Source: Cognatazoarcus halotolerans (GTDB lineage: Bacteria; Pseudomonadota; Gammaproteobacteria; Burkholderiales; Rhodocyclaceae). Taken from it: 64,000 nucleotides of DNA. The notes below the pieces were generated by a model. That model had not been told where the DNA came from and made no database searches. It saw nothing but the letters and a program-made list of their open reading frames with translations. This document shows positions 42,942-52,513 of this stretch, one piece after another; the first letter of the stretch is position 1, and each line of letters begins with the position of its first letter. The position numbers and the translations under genes are program-made. The stretch spans positions 217,064-281,063 of the forward strand of contig NZ_WUAF01000006.1 of NCBI RefSeq assembly GCF_009800965.1, read 5' to 3'.

Positions 42942-44990
42942 ATGACCATGCTTGAAGAACTTCCGAAGCCGGCAGCCCTCGCCGCCGACTTGCTCGCGGT
43001 GCGCGGGCTCAAGGTCGAACTGCAGACGCCGCGGGCGACGCTGAGGCCGGTGGATGGCGTGTCGTTCGCTGTTCGCGCTGGTGAAACCTTCGCGCTGCTG
43101 GGCGAGTCCGGTTGTGGCAAATCGATGACCGCGCTGGCGCTGATGCGCCTGCTCCCGATGGCAGCCCGGATTGCGGCCGGGCAGGTGGAATTCAGTGGTC
43201 GCGATCTGCTCGCCCGCCCTGAAGCTGCGATGCGAGAGGTTCGCGGCGGGCAGATCGCAATGATCTTCCAGGAGCCGTCAACCAGTCTCAATCCGGTGAT
43301 GACGGTGTTTGACCAGATCGCCGAAGTGCTGGGCTTGCATCGTGGTCTGTATGGTGAGGCGGCCCGTGGCGAAGCCTTGCGACTGCTTGGTGCCGTGGGG
43401 ATTCCCGATCCGGCCGAGCGCCTTTCTGCCTATCCGTTCGAATTGTCGGGCGGCATGAAGCAGCGGGTGATGATCGCGATGGCGCTTGCGGGAGAGCCAC
43501 AGTTGTTGATCGCCGACGAACCGACCACCGCGCTGGACGTGACCATCCAGGCCCAGGTCCTCGAGGTGCTGATGCGGCTGCAGGCCGAGCGTGGCATGGG
43601 CATGCTGTTGATCACCCATGACCTTGGCGTGGTCTCGAAGATGGCCCATCAGGTCGGTGTGATGTACGCGGGGGAACTGGTCGAGACCGGAGACCGCGCG
43701 CACTTCTTTGCGGCGCCACTACATCCCTATTCGCGCAAACTCTTTGCCGCGCTGCCTTCCGAGGCGTTGCGAGGCCACGCGCTCGAAACGCTTCAAGGGA
43801 CGGTGCCACCGCTCGATCGAGCCTTCGCAGGCTGTCGCTTTGCCGACCGCTGTCCCGCGGTGATGGCGCGCTGCCACAGCGAAGCACCGGGCTGGCACAG
43901 TGTGGATGGCCAGCAGGTGCGTTGCCATCTGTTCGAGAACGAGCGCGCGGAATGGGTCAAGGCCGCGCCCGGAGCGGTAGTGCCAGCGGCCGCCGCAAAA
44001 GCCGATGGCCCGGTGCTCGAGACACGCGGTCTCGAAGTCCATTTCCCGATTCGCAAGGGTTTGTTCAAGCGTGTGGTCGGGCATGTCCGTGCGGTCGATG
44101 GGGTGTCGCTCTCGATTTCCGCCGGCCGTACGCTCGCCTTGGTTGGCGAATCGGGCTGCGGCAAGACGACGGTCGGCAAGGCCATCCTGCAACTCGTGCG
44201 CCCGACCGCGGGTGAAGTGCTGTTCGGCAAACATCAACTGGTGGGACTTTCCCCACAGGCCATGAAGCCGCACCGCAAGGGGTTGCAGATGGTCTTCCAG
44301 GACCCCTTCGCTTCGCTCAACCCGCGCATGCGCATTGGCGACATCCTGCTCGAAGGCATGGCTGCGCTCAAGGTCGGCGAGAGCCTCGAAGCGCGATCCG
44401 CGCGCATCGACGAATTGCTGCAACGGGTTGGCCTCGACCCCGCGATGCGCAGCCGTTTTCCGCATGAATTCTCGGGTGGGCAGCGCCAGCGCATCGCGAT
44501 CGCCCGCGCACTCGCGGTCGCACCCGCACTCATCGTCTGCGATGAGCCAACCAGCGCTCTCGATGTTTCGGTGCAGGCCCAGATTCTCAACCTGCTACGC
44601 GAGCTGCAAGCCGAGCTGGGGCTGTCCTACCTGTTCATCACGCATAACCTCGCGGTGGTCGATTATCTCGCCCACGACGTGGCCGTGATGTACCTCGGGC
44701 GCATCGTCGAGGCGGGCCCCGCCGAGCAGGTCCTTCGTGCCCCCGCGCATCCCTATACCCGGGCCTTGCTGGCAGCCGTGCCGAAACTTGACGGTGAGCA
44801 TGGCTTCGCGGCGGGAGCGGGTGGGGAAATACCGTCTCCGATCAATCCGCCCGGGGGCTGCCATTTTCATCCGCGCTGCCCGTTGGCGCGGGAGGTGTGT
44901 CGCGGCGAATACCCCGGGCAGACCACCTTGGGCGGTTCGCACGTTGTTCATTGTCACGCGGTGAGCGAGGGGTGGGGAGGAGCCCATTAA
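42942..44990 (+). CDS. Fused dual ATPase of a dipeptide/oligopeptide-type ABC transporter
   Basis: 682 residues from ATG 42942. Two complete ABC ATPase domains stand in tandem. The first has Walker A GESGCGKS, signature LSGGMKQR and Walker [13 protein letters not shown]. The second has [16 protein letters not shown] and [12 protein letters not shown]. Each ends in the oligopeptide-type extension with a Cys pair ([15 protein letters not shown] and [15 protein letters not shown]) that may bind an Fe-S cluster. The architecture is that of GsiA/YejF. No permease or binding-protein gene is adjacent, so the membrane partners are encoded elsewhere and the substrate cannot be named. Confidence 0.92.
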   Translation: MTMLEELPKPAALAADLLAVRGLKVELQTPRATLRPVDGVSFAVRAGETFALLGESGCGKSMTALALMRLLPMAARIAAGQVEFSGRDLLARPEAAMREVRGGQIAMIFQEPSTSLNPVMTVFDQIAEVLGLHRGLYGEAARGEALRLLGAVGIPDPAERLSAYPFELSGGMKQRVMIAMALAGEPQLLIADEPTTALDVTIQAQVLEVLMRLQAERGMGMLLITHDLGVVSKMAHQVGVMYAGELVETGDRAHFFAAPLHPYSRKLFAALPSEALRGHALETLQGTVPPLDRAFAGCRFADRCPAVMARCHSEAPGWHSVDGQQVRCHLFENERAEWVKAAPGAVVPAAAAKADGPVLETRGLEVHFPIRKGLFKRVVGHVRAVDGVSLSISAGRTLALVGESGCGKTTVGKAILQLVRPTAGEVLFGKHQLVGLSPQAMKPHRKGLQMVFQDPFASLNPRMRIGDILLEGMAALKVGESLEARSARIDELLQRVGLDPAMRSRFPHEFSGGQRQRIAIARALAVAPALIVCDEPTSALDVSVQAQILNLLRELQAELGLSYLFITHNLAVVDYLAHDVAVMYLGRIVEAGPAEQVLRAPAHPYTRALLAAVPKLDGEHGFAAGAGGEIPSPINPPGGCHFHPRCPLAREVCRGEYPGQTTLGGSHVVHCHAVSEGWGGAH

Positions 44991-45045
44991 GTCGCGGTGC
45001 CTTGCCGATCATTCCGATACCGTCGTCGGACGGGAGCGCTCGATT

Positions 45046-45570
45046 TTGAGATCCATTGCCATTGGACTGGCCGCCGCAATGCTTGTAAGTCATGCCGCTG
45101 CCGACGTTTATCGATGCAGGGAGGGTGGTCGGATTGCGTTCTCCGACTCTCCGTGTGAAGGTAGTGGAGAAAGAATCAAGGTCGCGCCGGCAATCGGTCA
45201 GGGCGCACCAATTGATGAGACGAGCCCTTCAGCAGGTGCTTGAGCACCGGCTCGGAATGAGACTGATCGGTTGCGAGCGATCAGCGATCGGAATCAACGC
45301 GAGCTCAAGCTGCGCGATACGATCAGAGAAATTGAACGAACCGAAAAGGCGCTTGCGATACTTCAGGACGACCTCGATCGAGATCTAATGCAGTTGGCGC
45401 TGAAGAAGCGCCGAGCGAACAACAATCTTGCCGGCGCCACATGGGAGGCAAGCATCTCGACCGAGATGGAAGCCACTACCACGCGTTACAAGGCAAGGAT
45501 GGACGCCGCACAGAGCAAGCTTAACGTGTTGATCGAGCAAAGAACCCGACTGGAGGGGCGGGAACAGTAG
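45046..45570 (+). pseudogene. DUF4124-domain secreted protein gene interrupted by in-frame TGA
   Basis: From a TTG at 45046 (GGGAG about 9 bases before it) the frame encodes a signal peptide (SIAIGLAAAMLVSHAAA) and a DUF4124 domain (DVYRCREGGRIAFSDSPCEG). It stops at a TGA at 45241-45243. Reading on in exactly the same frame gives a further 109 codons without a stop to 45570, rich in Arg/Glu/Lys and predicted as a coiled coil (ELKLRDTIREIERTEKALAI). DUF4124 proteins commonly have such a charged helical tail. So this is most simply one 174-codon gene broken by a nonsense change, or a sequencing error. The truncated 65-residue product could still be secreted. GC is lower here than in the neighbours. 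Confidence 0.7.
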
Positions 45571-45630
45571 GGGTACAGGTTCGCCGACCTGGGGTCGTTC
45601 TCGCTGAAAAACCCCGCCGCCGAATGGCAA

Positions 45631-45659
45631 AGAGGCCCAATCTGTAAGACAGGACCTCT
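45631..45659 (-). terminator. Hairpin downstream of the tRNA pair
   Basis: On the minus strand, AGAGGTCC (45659-45652) can pair with GGGCCTCT (45638-45631), with one G-U pair and a 13-base loop. Only TT follows directly; a run of five T occurs about 20 bases later. It is the probable terminator of the tRNA transcript. Confidence 0.5.
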
Positions 45660-45670
45660 CGCATCGTTCG

Positions 45671-45745
45671 TGGTGGGCGGTACTGGGATCGAACCAGTGA
45701 CCCCTGCCGTGTGAAGGCAGTGCTCTACCGCTGAGCTAACCGCCC
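45671..45745 (-). tRNA. tRNA-Val (anticodon CAC)
   Basis: A 75-nt tRNA with encoded CCA. The acceptor arms GGGCGGT/ACCGCCC pair perfectly. The D-loop (TAGCTCAGCGGTAGAGCA), the anticodon stem CTGCC/GGCAG with loop TTCACAC (anticodon CAC, reading GUG) and the T-loop GGTTCGATCCC are all intact. It is identical to the copy 27 bp upstream. Confidence 0.95.
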
Positions 45746-45772
45746 GTCTTGCGACGGATTGTCTTCTGAGCG

Positions 45773-45847
45773 TGGTGGGCGGTACTGGGATCGAACCAGT
45801 GACCCCTGCCGTGTGAAGGCAGTGCTCTACCGCTGAGCTAACCGCCC
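45773..45847 (-). tRNA. tRNA-Val (anticodon CAC), second copy
   Basis: Base-for-base identical to the copy at 45671-45745, including the encoded CCA. It lies nearest the promoter, and the two genes are separated by only 27 bp, so they are processed from one transcript. Confidence 0.95.
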
Positions 45848-45865
45848 GCGTCAGAAAGAGGCCGG

Positions 45866-45895
45866 ATTTTAATGAGGCGTAGCCGTGCGCGTCAA
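45866..45895 (-). promoter_or_regulatory. Sigma-70 promoter of the tRNA-Val pair
   Basis: On the minus strand TTGACG (45895-45890) and TAAAAT (45871-45866) are spaced by 18 bases. A GC-rich stretch (CCGGCCTC) follows the -10, the kind of discriminator found at stable-RNA promoters. Transcription would begin about 10 bases before the first tRNA. Confidence 0.65.
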
Positions 45896-45976
45896 GGTAT
45901 TGCGCGTGTGGAAGTGGGGCGACTGGCCCGATTGACGTAAAATGCGCCTCTTTCGCGTATCCGACTGCTGCCTTCG

Positions 45977-47374
45977 ATGACCACCCAGATCCGTACCCGT
46001 TTCGCACCCAGCCCCACCGGCTTCCTGCATATTGGCGGTGCTCGCACCGCCCTGTTCTCGTGGGCCTTTGCCCGACGTCATGGCGGGCAGTTCATCCTGC
46101 GTGTCGAGGATACCGACGTGGCTCGGTCAACGCCCGAAGCGGTGCAGGCCATCATCGATGGCATGAAGTGGCTGGAACTCGACTGGGACGAGGGGCCGTT
46201 CTACCAGATGCAGCGCATGGATCGCTACAAGGAGGTGGTCGCGCAGATGCTGGCCTCGGGCGCCGCCTACTATTGCTACACCACGCCGGAAGAACTCGAT
46301 GCCCTGCGCGAAGCGCAGCGGGGGCGGGGCGAGAAGCCGCGCTATGACGGCCGCTGGCGTCCCGAGGCGGGCAAGACGCTGCCGACGCAGCCGGCGGGTG
46401 TCAAGCCGGTGGTGCGCTTCCGCAACCCTGCAGAAGGGTCGGTGCACTGGGTGGATCTGGTGAAGGGCCGTATCGAGTTTGCCAACAGCGAGCTGGACGA
46501 CCTCATCATCGCGCGCCCGGACGGTACGCCGACCTACAACTTCTGCGTGGTGGTCGACGACTGGGACATGCAGATCACTCACGTGATCCGCGGTGACGAC
46601 CATGTGAACAATACCCCGCGGCAGATCAACATCCTGCGCGCGTTGGGGGCCGACGTGCCGCAGTATGCCCACTTGTCGATGATCCTTGGCGACGATGGAC
46701 AGAAACTCTCCAAGCGCCACGGCGCGGTGAGCGTGATGCAGTATTCCGACGACGGCTACCTGCCCGACGCGGTCATCAACTACCTCGCACGGCTGGGCTG
46801 GAGTCATGGCGACGACGAAGTCTTCTCGCGCGAGCAGCTCACCGAGTGGTTCGACCTGGACCACATCACCCCTTCGGCCGCGCAGTTCAACACCGAGAAG
46901 CTCAACTGGCTCAATGCGCACTACATCAAGCAGACACCCGATGCGGTGCTGGCTGCCGATGCGGCCAACCGGCTTGCCCACCGGGGAGTGAATCCTGAGC
47001 AGGGGCCCGCTCTCGAGACAGTGATCGCGCTCTACAAGGATCGCATCGCGACGCTGGTCGAACTGGCCGATGCGGTGGAGCCGGTGTATCTGGACATTCG
47101 CCCTTCGGACGAGCTGCTCGGCCAGCACATGACCGAAACCTCGAAGGCGGCGCTCGCCGAGCTGATCGAGGCCTTTGGCAACTGCGAATGGAGCCGTGAG
47201 GCGATCAGTGCGGCGATCAAGGCGGTAATGAAGAATCACGGCCTGAAGATGCCGCAGGTGGCGATCCCGCTGCGGGTGCTGTTGCTCGGGATGACGCAGA
47301 CGCCCGCGATCGACGCCTTGGTGGAAGTGATGGGCCGTGAGCTGGTTACGCGGCGGGTCCGCGCCTACCTGTAA
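45977..47374 (+). CDS. gltX: Glutamyl-tRNA synthetase
   Basis: A 465-residue class I synthetase charging tRNA-Glu. The HIGH-type signature is [12 protein letters not shown] (residues 16-27) and the KMSKS-type loop is KLSKRHG. Further family blocks are [28 protein letters not shown] and the C-terminal anticodon-binding domain ([14 protein letters not shown] [14 protein letters not shown]). Length and motifs are normal. It is divergent from the tRNA-Val pair; TTGACG at 45932-45937 could be its -35, with GCGTAT at 45955-45960 as a weak -10. Confidence 0.97.
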   Translation: MTTQIRTRFAPSPTGFLHIGGARTALFSWAFARRHGGQFILRVEDTDVARSTPEAVQAIIDGMKWLELDWDEGPFYQMQRMDRYKEVVAQMLASGAAYYCYTTPEELDALREAQRGRGEKPRYDGRWRPEAGKTLPTQPAGVKPVVRFRNPAEGSVHWVDLVKGRIEFANSELDDLIIARPDGTPTYNFCVVVDDWDMQITHVIRGDDHVNNTPRQINILRALGADVPQYAHLSMILGDDGQKLSKRHGAVSVMQYSDDGYLPDAVINYLARLGWSHGDDEVFSREQLTEWFDLDHITPSAAQFNTEKLNWLNAHYIKQTPDAVLAADAANRLAHRGVNPEQGPALETVIALYKDRIATLVELADAVEPVYLDIRPSDELLGQHMTETSKAALAELIEAFGNCEWSREAISAAIKAVMKNHGLKMPQVAIPLRVLLLGMTQTPAIDALVEVMGRELVTRRVRAYL

Positions 47375-47387
47375 TCCGGCGACCGGG

Positions 47388-47407
47388 CGCCCGCCCGATG
47401 GCGGGCG
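47388..47407. terminator. Perfect GC hairpin between convergent gltX and glycine-zipper gene
   Basis: CGCCCGCC at 47388-47395 and GGCGGGCG at 47400-47407 with the loop CGAT make an 8-bp perfect stem. It lies in the 72-bp gap between two convergent genes. There is no T-run on either side, so it may work with Rho. Confidence 0.45.
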
Positions 47408-47446
47408 TCACACCGCCCGGACGACGCGCCGGGCCAGGCGGCCGAT

Positions 47447-48253
47447 TCAGAACCGCGCGGGGCCGCCGACCTGTTCGTTCGACGAATAAGGCTCAGGCTG
47501 CGCGCCCTCGGGTGATACGAGGCGGCCATTGCGTACGGCCACACGGTCGCCCTCGCGCCAGGCGGGCGCTTCCTTGAGCGCGATGACGCGATGTTCGCCG
47601 TCGTCCATGCGTACCGACACTTCATAGCGCGTCACTGTGCGCGTGGTCTTCTCGACCTGGTGGCCTGCAATACCGCCAAGTACTGCGCCGCCGATGGTGG
47701 CAAGGTCCTTGCCGGTGCCCTTGCCCATCTGGTGGCCAAGCACACCGCCCAGTACGCCGCCCGCGATCGCGCCGATGCCCGATCCCTCGCCACGCGCCTG
47801 GATCGGGCGGATGGCTTCGATACGGCCACAGTCGAAGCACTGCAGATGAGGCTGGGCGCGCGGTACGACCGGTTCGTCGTAAGCGACCGGCGCGGGCTCG
47901 GGTTCGCTGCGTGCGATCGGCTTCTGATGCGGCTCGGGGCGTGCCTTTGCGATCGTGGTCGGATGCTTTTCCGGGACGGGCTTCTTTGTCGGTGCTTCCG
48001 TGTGAGCCGGCTCGACGGTGGCGACCGGCTCGGCGGCGGCCTTCGTGGCTGCGGGGACCGGAGTCGGCGCAGGCTGTTCTGCCACGACTGGCGGCGTGCC
48101 TTCCTGCAAGTCGGTGGTTTTTTGCATCGCAGCCGAGCCGGACGGCAGCAGGCCGGTCATCGAGGCGATGCCGAGCATGCTGACCACGGTGACCGAGATG
48201 GCCGCGATCCAGAGCATGGGATGCAGGCGCGGGGCAGTAGGTTGGGTGCTCAT
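47447..48253 (-). CDS. Glycine-zipper 2TM-domain membrane protein
   Basis: A 268-residue protein with one N-terminal TM anchor (MLWIAAISVTVVSMLGIASM). A long Pro/Ala/Glu/Lys-rich periplasmic linker follows (about 35-135), with a Cys pair (QCFDCGRI) just before the glycine zipper. The zipper is GIGAIAGGVLGGVLGHQMG followed by GGAVLGGIAGHQVEK. The C-terminal domain (RTVTRYEVSVRMDDGEHRVI) is the SH3-like tail of SlyB/RickA-type 2TM proteins. It is probably an envelope protein supporting membrane integrity. It is transcribed on its own, with no clear partner. Confidence 0.8.
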   Translation of the reverse strand: MSTQPTAPRLHPMLWIAAISVTVVSMLGIASMTGLLPSGSAAMQKTTDLQEGTPPVVAEQPAPTPVPAATKAAAEPVATVEPAHTEAPTKKPVPEKHPTTIAKARPEPHQKPIARSEPEPAPVAYDEPVVPRAQPHLQCFDCGRIEAIRPIQARGEGSGIGAIAGGVLGGVLGHQMGKGTGKDLATIGGAVLGGIAGHQVEKTTRTVTRYEVSVRMDDGEHRVIALKEAPAWREGDRVAVRNGRLVSPEGAQPEPYSSNEQVGGPARF

Positions 48254-48371
48254 CGGTGATGCTCCTGAAAGGTCTCGCGCACATTAACGTCGCAGTGCCG
48301 TTCAGGCGCACGTCAGCAATCAAGGCTTACAAATCAGTGCCATCCGGCAGCGGGACACGTTCGGCCTCGGC

Positions 48372-50285
48372 TCATTCTTCCGCACGCATCTGCCGGGCGG
48401 GCTTCAACAGGAAGCGGGCCGGGTCGAGCGCGTCTGCCAGGTCACGCTCCAGCGGCAGCGGATCGCCATCAAGCTGGCTGGCGAGGAGTTCGCCGGCGAG
48501 GCTGCTCCATACCAGCCCGCGCGCGCCGAAACCGGACATCGCGAACAGGCCGGGATGGCGGGGCAGGTGGGCGAGAAGCGTCGAGCCGGCAGGTCTCTCG
48601 CCGGTCGGAACCGCGCCGATCATCGGCAGCCGGTCGGGCGAAGCAGGGCGGAAACCGACTCGGCCTCCGAGCACGGCGGGATCAAGCCCGGAGGCGAATC
48701 CGGGCAGGATGAAATCGAGCTTGGCAAGGTTTTCGCGGTGTTCGTCGAGCCGCATCGCGGGATCATCGTCATCGACCAGGAAGGTGGCGCCGGCGCAGCG
48801 CTGGCCGTCGATCGCGGGGCTGACGTAGCCCAGCCGGCACACCACGACACGAGGTACGCTGCCAGGAGCGGCCGGCAGGTGTGACACTTGTCCACGGGCA
48901 CTTCGCACGGGCAGGGGCGAGGCTTCGGCGACCTGTCGGATGCCGACACCGTTGGCGAGGATGACGACGGGCGCGCTGGCGATGCTGCCACCATCCGAAG
49001 CGATCGCATGCCAGCGATCATCCCTGCGCTCGAGACAATCGAGCGTATTGCCGAAGTGGCGGTGGATCTGCGCGCCGACGGAGAGAAGATTGGCCTCGCA
49101 CAGGCTGGGTGGCTCGACCCAGCCGCCGCCGGGGAACCACCAGCCGCCCAACGGAAGCGGCCAGCCGGCGATCCGCGAGGCCTCGTCCTTGTCCACGAAG
49201 CGCAGGTAATCCGCGGGCGCTTGCTGCAACTCGACCACCTGACGCTGCTTGGCCTCATGTACCGGGTCGCGGGCCAGATGCAGTACGCCACAGGCTTCCC
49301 AGCGTGGTGGCACGGTGCATGTTGCAAGGGCCTCGAGGTGACGGCGTCCGTAGAGGCTGCCTGCCCGGGTAAGGCGGGCGAGGCGGTTGTCGTCGAGGCT
49401 GGGCAGGGGCCGCAGTACGCCTGCCAGATTCCCCGAGGCACCCTGCCCGGGGCGGGATGCGCTGTCGATGATCTCCACCCGCCAGCCGCGTGTCGCCAGC
49501 CGGTTGGCTACCGCGGTGCCCGCCAGTCCGGCGCCGATTACCAGCGCCTGACGGTCCGTCGGTTCCGGCACCGGGTCGGCGCGCCGTGTGAATCGGCCGC
49601 GAAGCATTTGCCGCTTGCCGCCGAATCCGGGTGCCTTCTCGACCACGAACCCGGCATGGCCGAGCGCCTCGCGCACCTTGCCGGACACCGACCAGGTTGC
49701 AAGTGTGGCGTCGGCGGCGCACAGCCGTGCCAGCAGGTGGCAGACCCGCGGGCTCCACAGTTCGGGATTGAGGGCAGGCGAGAAGCCATCAAGATAAAGC
49801 GCGTCCGCCCGGGCGCTGACCTGCGCCAGGCCGTCAAGTGCGTCGCCGAAAAATAGCGTCAGGCAGACCTGGTCGTCGTCGAAATGCAGGCGGTGTAGGC
49901 CGGGCGTGAGGGCCGGCCAGCGCGCGTGAAGTGCACGCGCATGATCCGCGAACTCTGGCCAGCGTCGGTGGAGCGTTTCAAGGTCCGCTCCGCTGAAGGG
50001 GTGTTTCTCGAACGAGATGAAGTGCAGCCGCCCGCAGCGCGATGGGTCGCTGCGCCAGGCGGCCCAGGTGGCAAGGAAGTTCAGACCCAGGCCGAAGCCG
50101 GTCTCGACGATGACGAAACGCCTGCGATCCCGCCAGCGCTCGGGCAGACCGTTGCCTGCCAGAAATACATGCCGGGTCTGGCCGAGTCCGCCGTCATGTG
50201 AGTGATAGACGTCACCGAACTGCTCCGACCACGGGGTACCGGTGGCGTCGAGGGCAAGTGCGGCGGGCTGGATGACGGTGTACAT
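48372..50285 (-). CDS. mnmC: Bifunctional tRNA wobble-uridine enzyme MnmC
   Basis: A 637-residue fusion. Residues about 1-240 form the SAM-dependent MnmD methyltransferase (EQFGDVYHSHDGGLGQTRHV, the SAM-binding ETGFGLGLNFL, ALYLDGFSPALNPELW). The remainder is the FAD-dependent MnmC1 oxidoreductase, opening with the dinucleotide fold ALVIGAGLAGTAVANRLA and closing with MSGFGARGLVWSSLAGELL. It finishes the mnm5s2U modification at position 34 of tRNAs such as tRNA-Glu and tRNA-Lys. gltX and lysS lie nearby, but no operon link is needed. Length is typical. Confidence 0.95.
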   Translation of the reverse strand: MYTVIQPAALALDATGTPWSEQFGDVYHSHDGGLGQTRHVFLAGNGLPERWRDRRRFVIVETGFGLGLNFLATWAAWRSDPSRCGRLHFISFEKHPFSGADLETLHRRWPEFADHARALHARWPALTPGLHRLHFDDDQVCLTLFFGDALDGLAQVSARADALYLDGFSPALNPELWSPRVCHLLARLCAADATLATWSVSGKVREALGHAGFVVEKAPGFGGKRQMLRGRFTRRADPVPEPTDRQALVIGAGLAGTAVANRLATRGWRVEIIDSASRPGQGASGNLAGVLRPLPSLDDNRLARLTRAGSLYGRRHLEALATCTVPPRWEACGVLHLARDPVHEAKQRQVVELQQAPADYLRFVDKDEASRIAGWPLPLGGWWFPGGGWVEPPSLCEANLLSVGAQIHRHFGNTLDCLERRDDRWHAIASDGGSIASAPVVILANGVGIRQVAEASPLPVRSARGQVSHLPAAPGSVPRVVVCRLGYVSPAIDGQRCAGATFLVDDDDPAMRLDEHRENLAKLDFILPGFASGLDPAVLGGRVGFRPASPDRLPMIGAVPTGERPAGSTLLAHLPRHPGLFAMSGFGARGLVWSSLAGELLASQLDGDPLPLERDLADALDPARFLLKPARQMRAEE

Positions 50286-50309
50286 CGCGGGAGGTGCTGC
50301 CGAGGCGTG

Positions 50310-50822
50310 TCAGTGGAGAATCTTCGGGGTCTCGTCCGACTCGGGGGGCGTTGACACGGGGCGTGCGTCGTATTCGAGCGCCAGGCCCCAGTCGGCGACA
50401 TTGGCGGCAGCGCGCAGCATCGAGCAGAAGATTTCCATGAGGCTCTTGTCGAGTTCGAGCACAAGGCTTCGCTCGCGCGGTTCACGCAGGATCAGGCGGC
50501 AGCGCCCGGCGCCTGGAGCCTCGATCTGGCACTCTGCCACCAGCAGCGGCTTACTGCCGAGCGGGCGGGTGAGCTGATCGTCCTTGAAGGGTTCGCTGAA
50601 CGTACCTTCATTCTTGGCGGGCTGCTCGGAGGCCGAGCCTTCGCGGTTTGTTGCTGCGCCACCCAGGTGCCCGCCCAGTACGCGAACCAGGTGCGGCCAG
50701 ATCTCGCGCACGAAACGACGTGTGAGATGCGCGCGAATCTCCTCGTTCGCCGTGGTCGATACCCGAAGGACGAGGCGGTCCTGTATCGCGTCGAAAGCGA
50801 CCTGCAACTGGTGAATGCTCAA
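50310..50822 (-). CDS. Conserved hypothetical protein (MSIHQLQV-type)
   Basis: About 170 residues. A TTG at 50822 is preferred over an ATG at 50843, because AGGAG lies 6 bases before it and because the resulting start (fMet-SIHQLQVAFD) looks like the N-terminus expected for this conserved betaproteobacterial family. It has no signal peptide or TM segment. The N-terminal half (DRLVLRVSTTANEEIRAHLT) and the C-terminal half (LLVAECQIEAPGAGRCRLIL, LDKSLMEIFCSML) look like two related alpha/beta parts joined by a variable linker. Function unknown. The gene lies between lysS and mnmC on the same strand. Confidence 0.7.
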   Translation of the reverse strand: MSIHQLQVAFDAIQDRLVLRVSTTANEEIRAHLTRRFVREIWPHLVRVLGGHLGGAATNREGSASEQPAKNEGTFSEPFKDDQLTRPLGSKPLLVAECQIEAPGAGRCRLILREPRERSLVLELDKSLMEIFCSMLRAAANVADWGLALEYDARPVSTPPESDETPKILH

Positions 50823-50877
50823 ACCGGCTCCTGATGGGCTCATGCAGGCCGGTCATCGACCGGCCTGCGGATGTCAC

Positions 50878-52380
50878 TCACTCCGGACGCATCTGCGGGA
50901 ACAGGATCACGTCGCGGATCGCGGGGCTGTTGGTCAGCAGCATCACCAGGCGATCGATACCGATGCCGCAGCCCCCTGTCGGCGGCAGGCCGTATTCGAG
51001 CGCGCGCACATAGTCGGCGTCGTAATACATGGCCTCTTCGTCGCCGGCATCCTTGGCGGCGGCCTGCGCCTGGAAGCGCGCAGCCTGGTCTTCGGGGTCG
51101 TTGAGCTCGGAGAAGCCGTTGGCGATCTCGCGGCCGACGATGAAGAGCTCGAAGCGCTCGGTGATGCCGGGGTTGCGGTCCGAGGCGCGTGCCAGCGGGC
51201 TGACTTCCACCGGGTAGTCGACGATGTAGGTCGGGTTCCACAGCTCGGCTTCGGTGGTCTCCTCGAACATCAGCAACTGCAGCGTGCCGAGGCCGGTGTC
51301 CGGTTTGACGTCGACCTTCATCGACGAGAGTTTCTCGCTCAGCCAGGCGGCGTCATTGAGCTGATCCTCGGTATAGCCCGGGTGATACTGGCGGATTGCC
51401 TCGACCATGGTGAGGCGGGCGAATGGTTTGGACAGGTCCAGCTCGCGGCCCTGGTAGCTGAAGACCTCGGTGCCGAGCGCTTCGCGGGCAGCGTGACGGA
51501 GCAGGCCCTCGGTGAAGTTCATGAGCGTCTGGTAGTTCGCATACGCCTCGTAGAACTCCATCATCGTGAATTCGGGATTGTGGCGCGGCGAAAGGCCCTC
51601 GTTGCGGAAGTTGCGGTTGACCTCGAATACCTTCTCGAAGCCGCCGACCACCAGGCGCTTGAGATAGAGCTCGGGCGCGATCCGCAGGAACAGCTCCATG
51701 TCGAGCGCGTTGTGATGGGTAACGAAGGGCTTGGCCGAGGCGCCGCCCGGGATCGGATGCATCATCGGCGTCTCGACCTCGAGGAAGCCATGGCCGGTCA
51801 TGTAATTGCGGATCGACTGCACGAGCCGGCTGCGCGCCACGAAGGTAAAGCGCGACTCCTCGTTCATGATCAGGTCGAGGTAGCGCTGGCGATACTTGGT
51901 TTCCTGATCGGTAAGGCCATGGAATTTCTCGGGCAGCGGGCGCAGGCTCTTGGTGAGCAGGCGTGCTTCGCTGCAATTGACGGTGAGCTCGCCGGTCTTG
52001 GTCTTGAACAGCGTACCGACAGCGCCGACGATGTCGCCAAGGTCCCACTGCTTGAGCGCTTCGAGCGTTTCTTCGCCGGCGTCGTTCTTCGAGACGTAGA
52101 GCTGGATACGGCCGGAAAGATCCTGGATGGTCAGGAAGGCCGCCTTGCCCATCACGCGCTTGAGCATGATGCGGCCGGCGACCTTGACCTCGACCGGGGC
52201 GGCCTCGAGTTCTTCGCGACTCTTATCGCCGTACAGCTCATCGAGCTTGCCGGCGGTGTTCTCGCGGGAAAAATCGTTGGGGTAGGCTTTCCCTGTCTTG
52301 CGCCACTCGGCGAGTTTGGCGCGACGCTCTGCAATCAGCTGGTTTTCGTCCTGAACGGGCAGGTTGGTGCTTTCAGACAT
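50878..52380 (-). CDS. lysS: Lysyl-tRNA synthetase (class II)
   Basis: A 500-residue LysS from ATG 52380 ([14 protein letters not shown]). The N-terminal OB-fold anticodon domain ([20 protein letters not shown]) is followed by the class II catalytic core. Motif 1 lies around [14 protein letters not shown], motif 2 is [20 protein letters not shown], and motif 3 is [19 protein letters not shown]. Length and motifs are normal. In many betaproteobacteria lysS follows prfB; here about 8.9 kb lie between them, including the Wadjet locus. Confidence 0.97.
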   Translation of the reverse strand: MSESTNLPVQDENQLIAERRAKLAEWRKTGKAYPNDFSRENTAGKLDELYGDKSREELEAAPVEVKVAGRIMLKRVMGKAAFLTIQDLSGRIQLYVSKNDAGEETLEALKQWDLGDIVGAVGTLFKTKTGELTVNCSEARLLTKSLRPLPEKFHGLTDQETKYRQRYLDLIMNEESRFTFVARSRLVQSIRNYMTGHGFLEVETPMMHPIPGGASAKPFVTHHNALDMELFLRIAPELYLKRLVVGGFEKVFEVNRNFRNEGLSPRHNPEFTMMEFYEAYANYQTLMNFTEGLLRHAAREALGTEVFSYQGRELDLSKPFARLTMVEAIRQYHPGYTEDQLNDAAWLSEKLSSMKVDVKPDTGLGTLQLLMFEETTEAELWNPTYIVDYPVEVSPLARASDRNPGITERFELFIVGREIANGFSELNDPEDQAARFQAQAAAKDAGDEEAMYYDADYVRALEYGLPPTGGCGIGIDRLVMLLTNSPAIRDVILFPQMRPE

Positions 52381-52513
52381 GAATGGGCTCTTCAATCAAG
52401 GACAATCGTGGCGGCCCCGTCTCCGGAGCGCTTCGCGTCGGGCACGCGGGCCGTGACGCAAGACCGCGAATTTTGACACAAGCGGTCCGATTCGTCCTGC
52501 CTCGCGGCCGATC

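Noticed and set aside
42942..44990. A complete peptide importer operon
   Set aside because: Only the fused ATPase is present; no permease or binding protein is encoded nearby.
45266..45570. A separate 99-codon gene starting within the DUF4124 region
   Set aside because: It is in the same frame as the upstream part with no ribosome binding site of its own; one gene with an in-frame stop is simpler.
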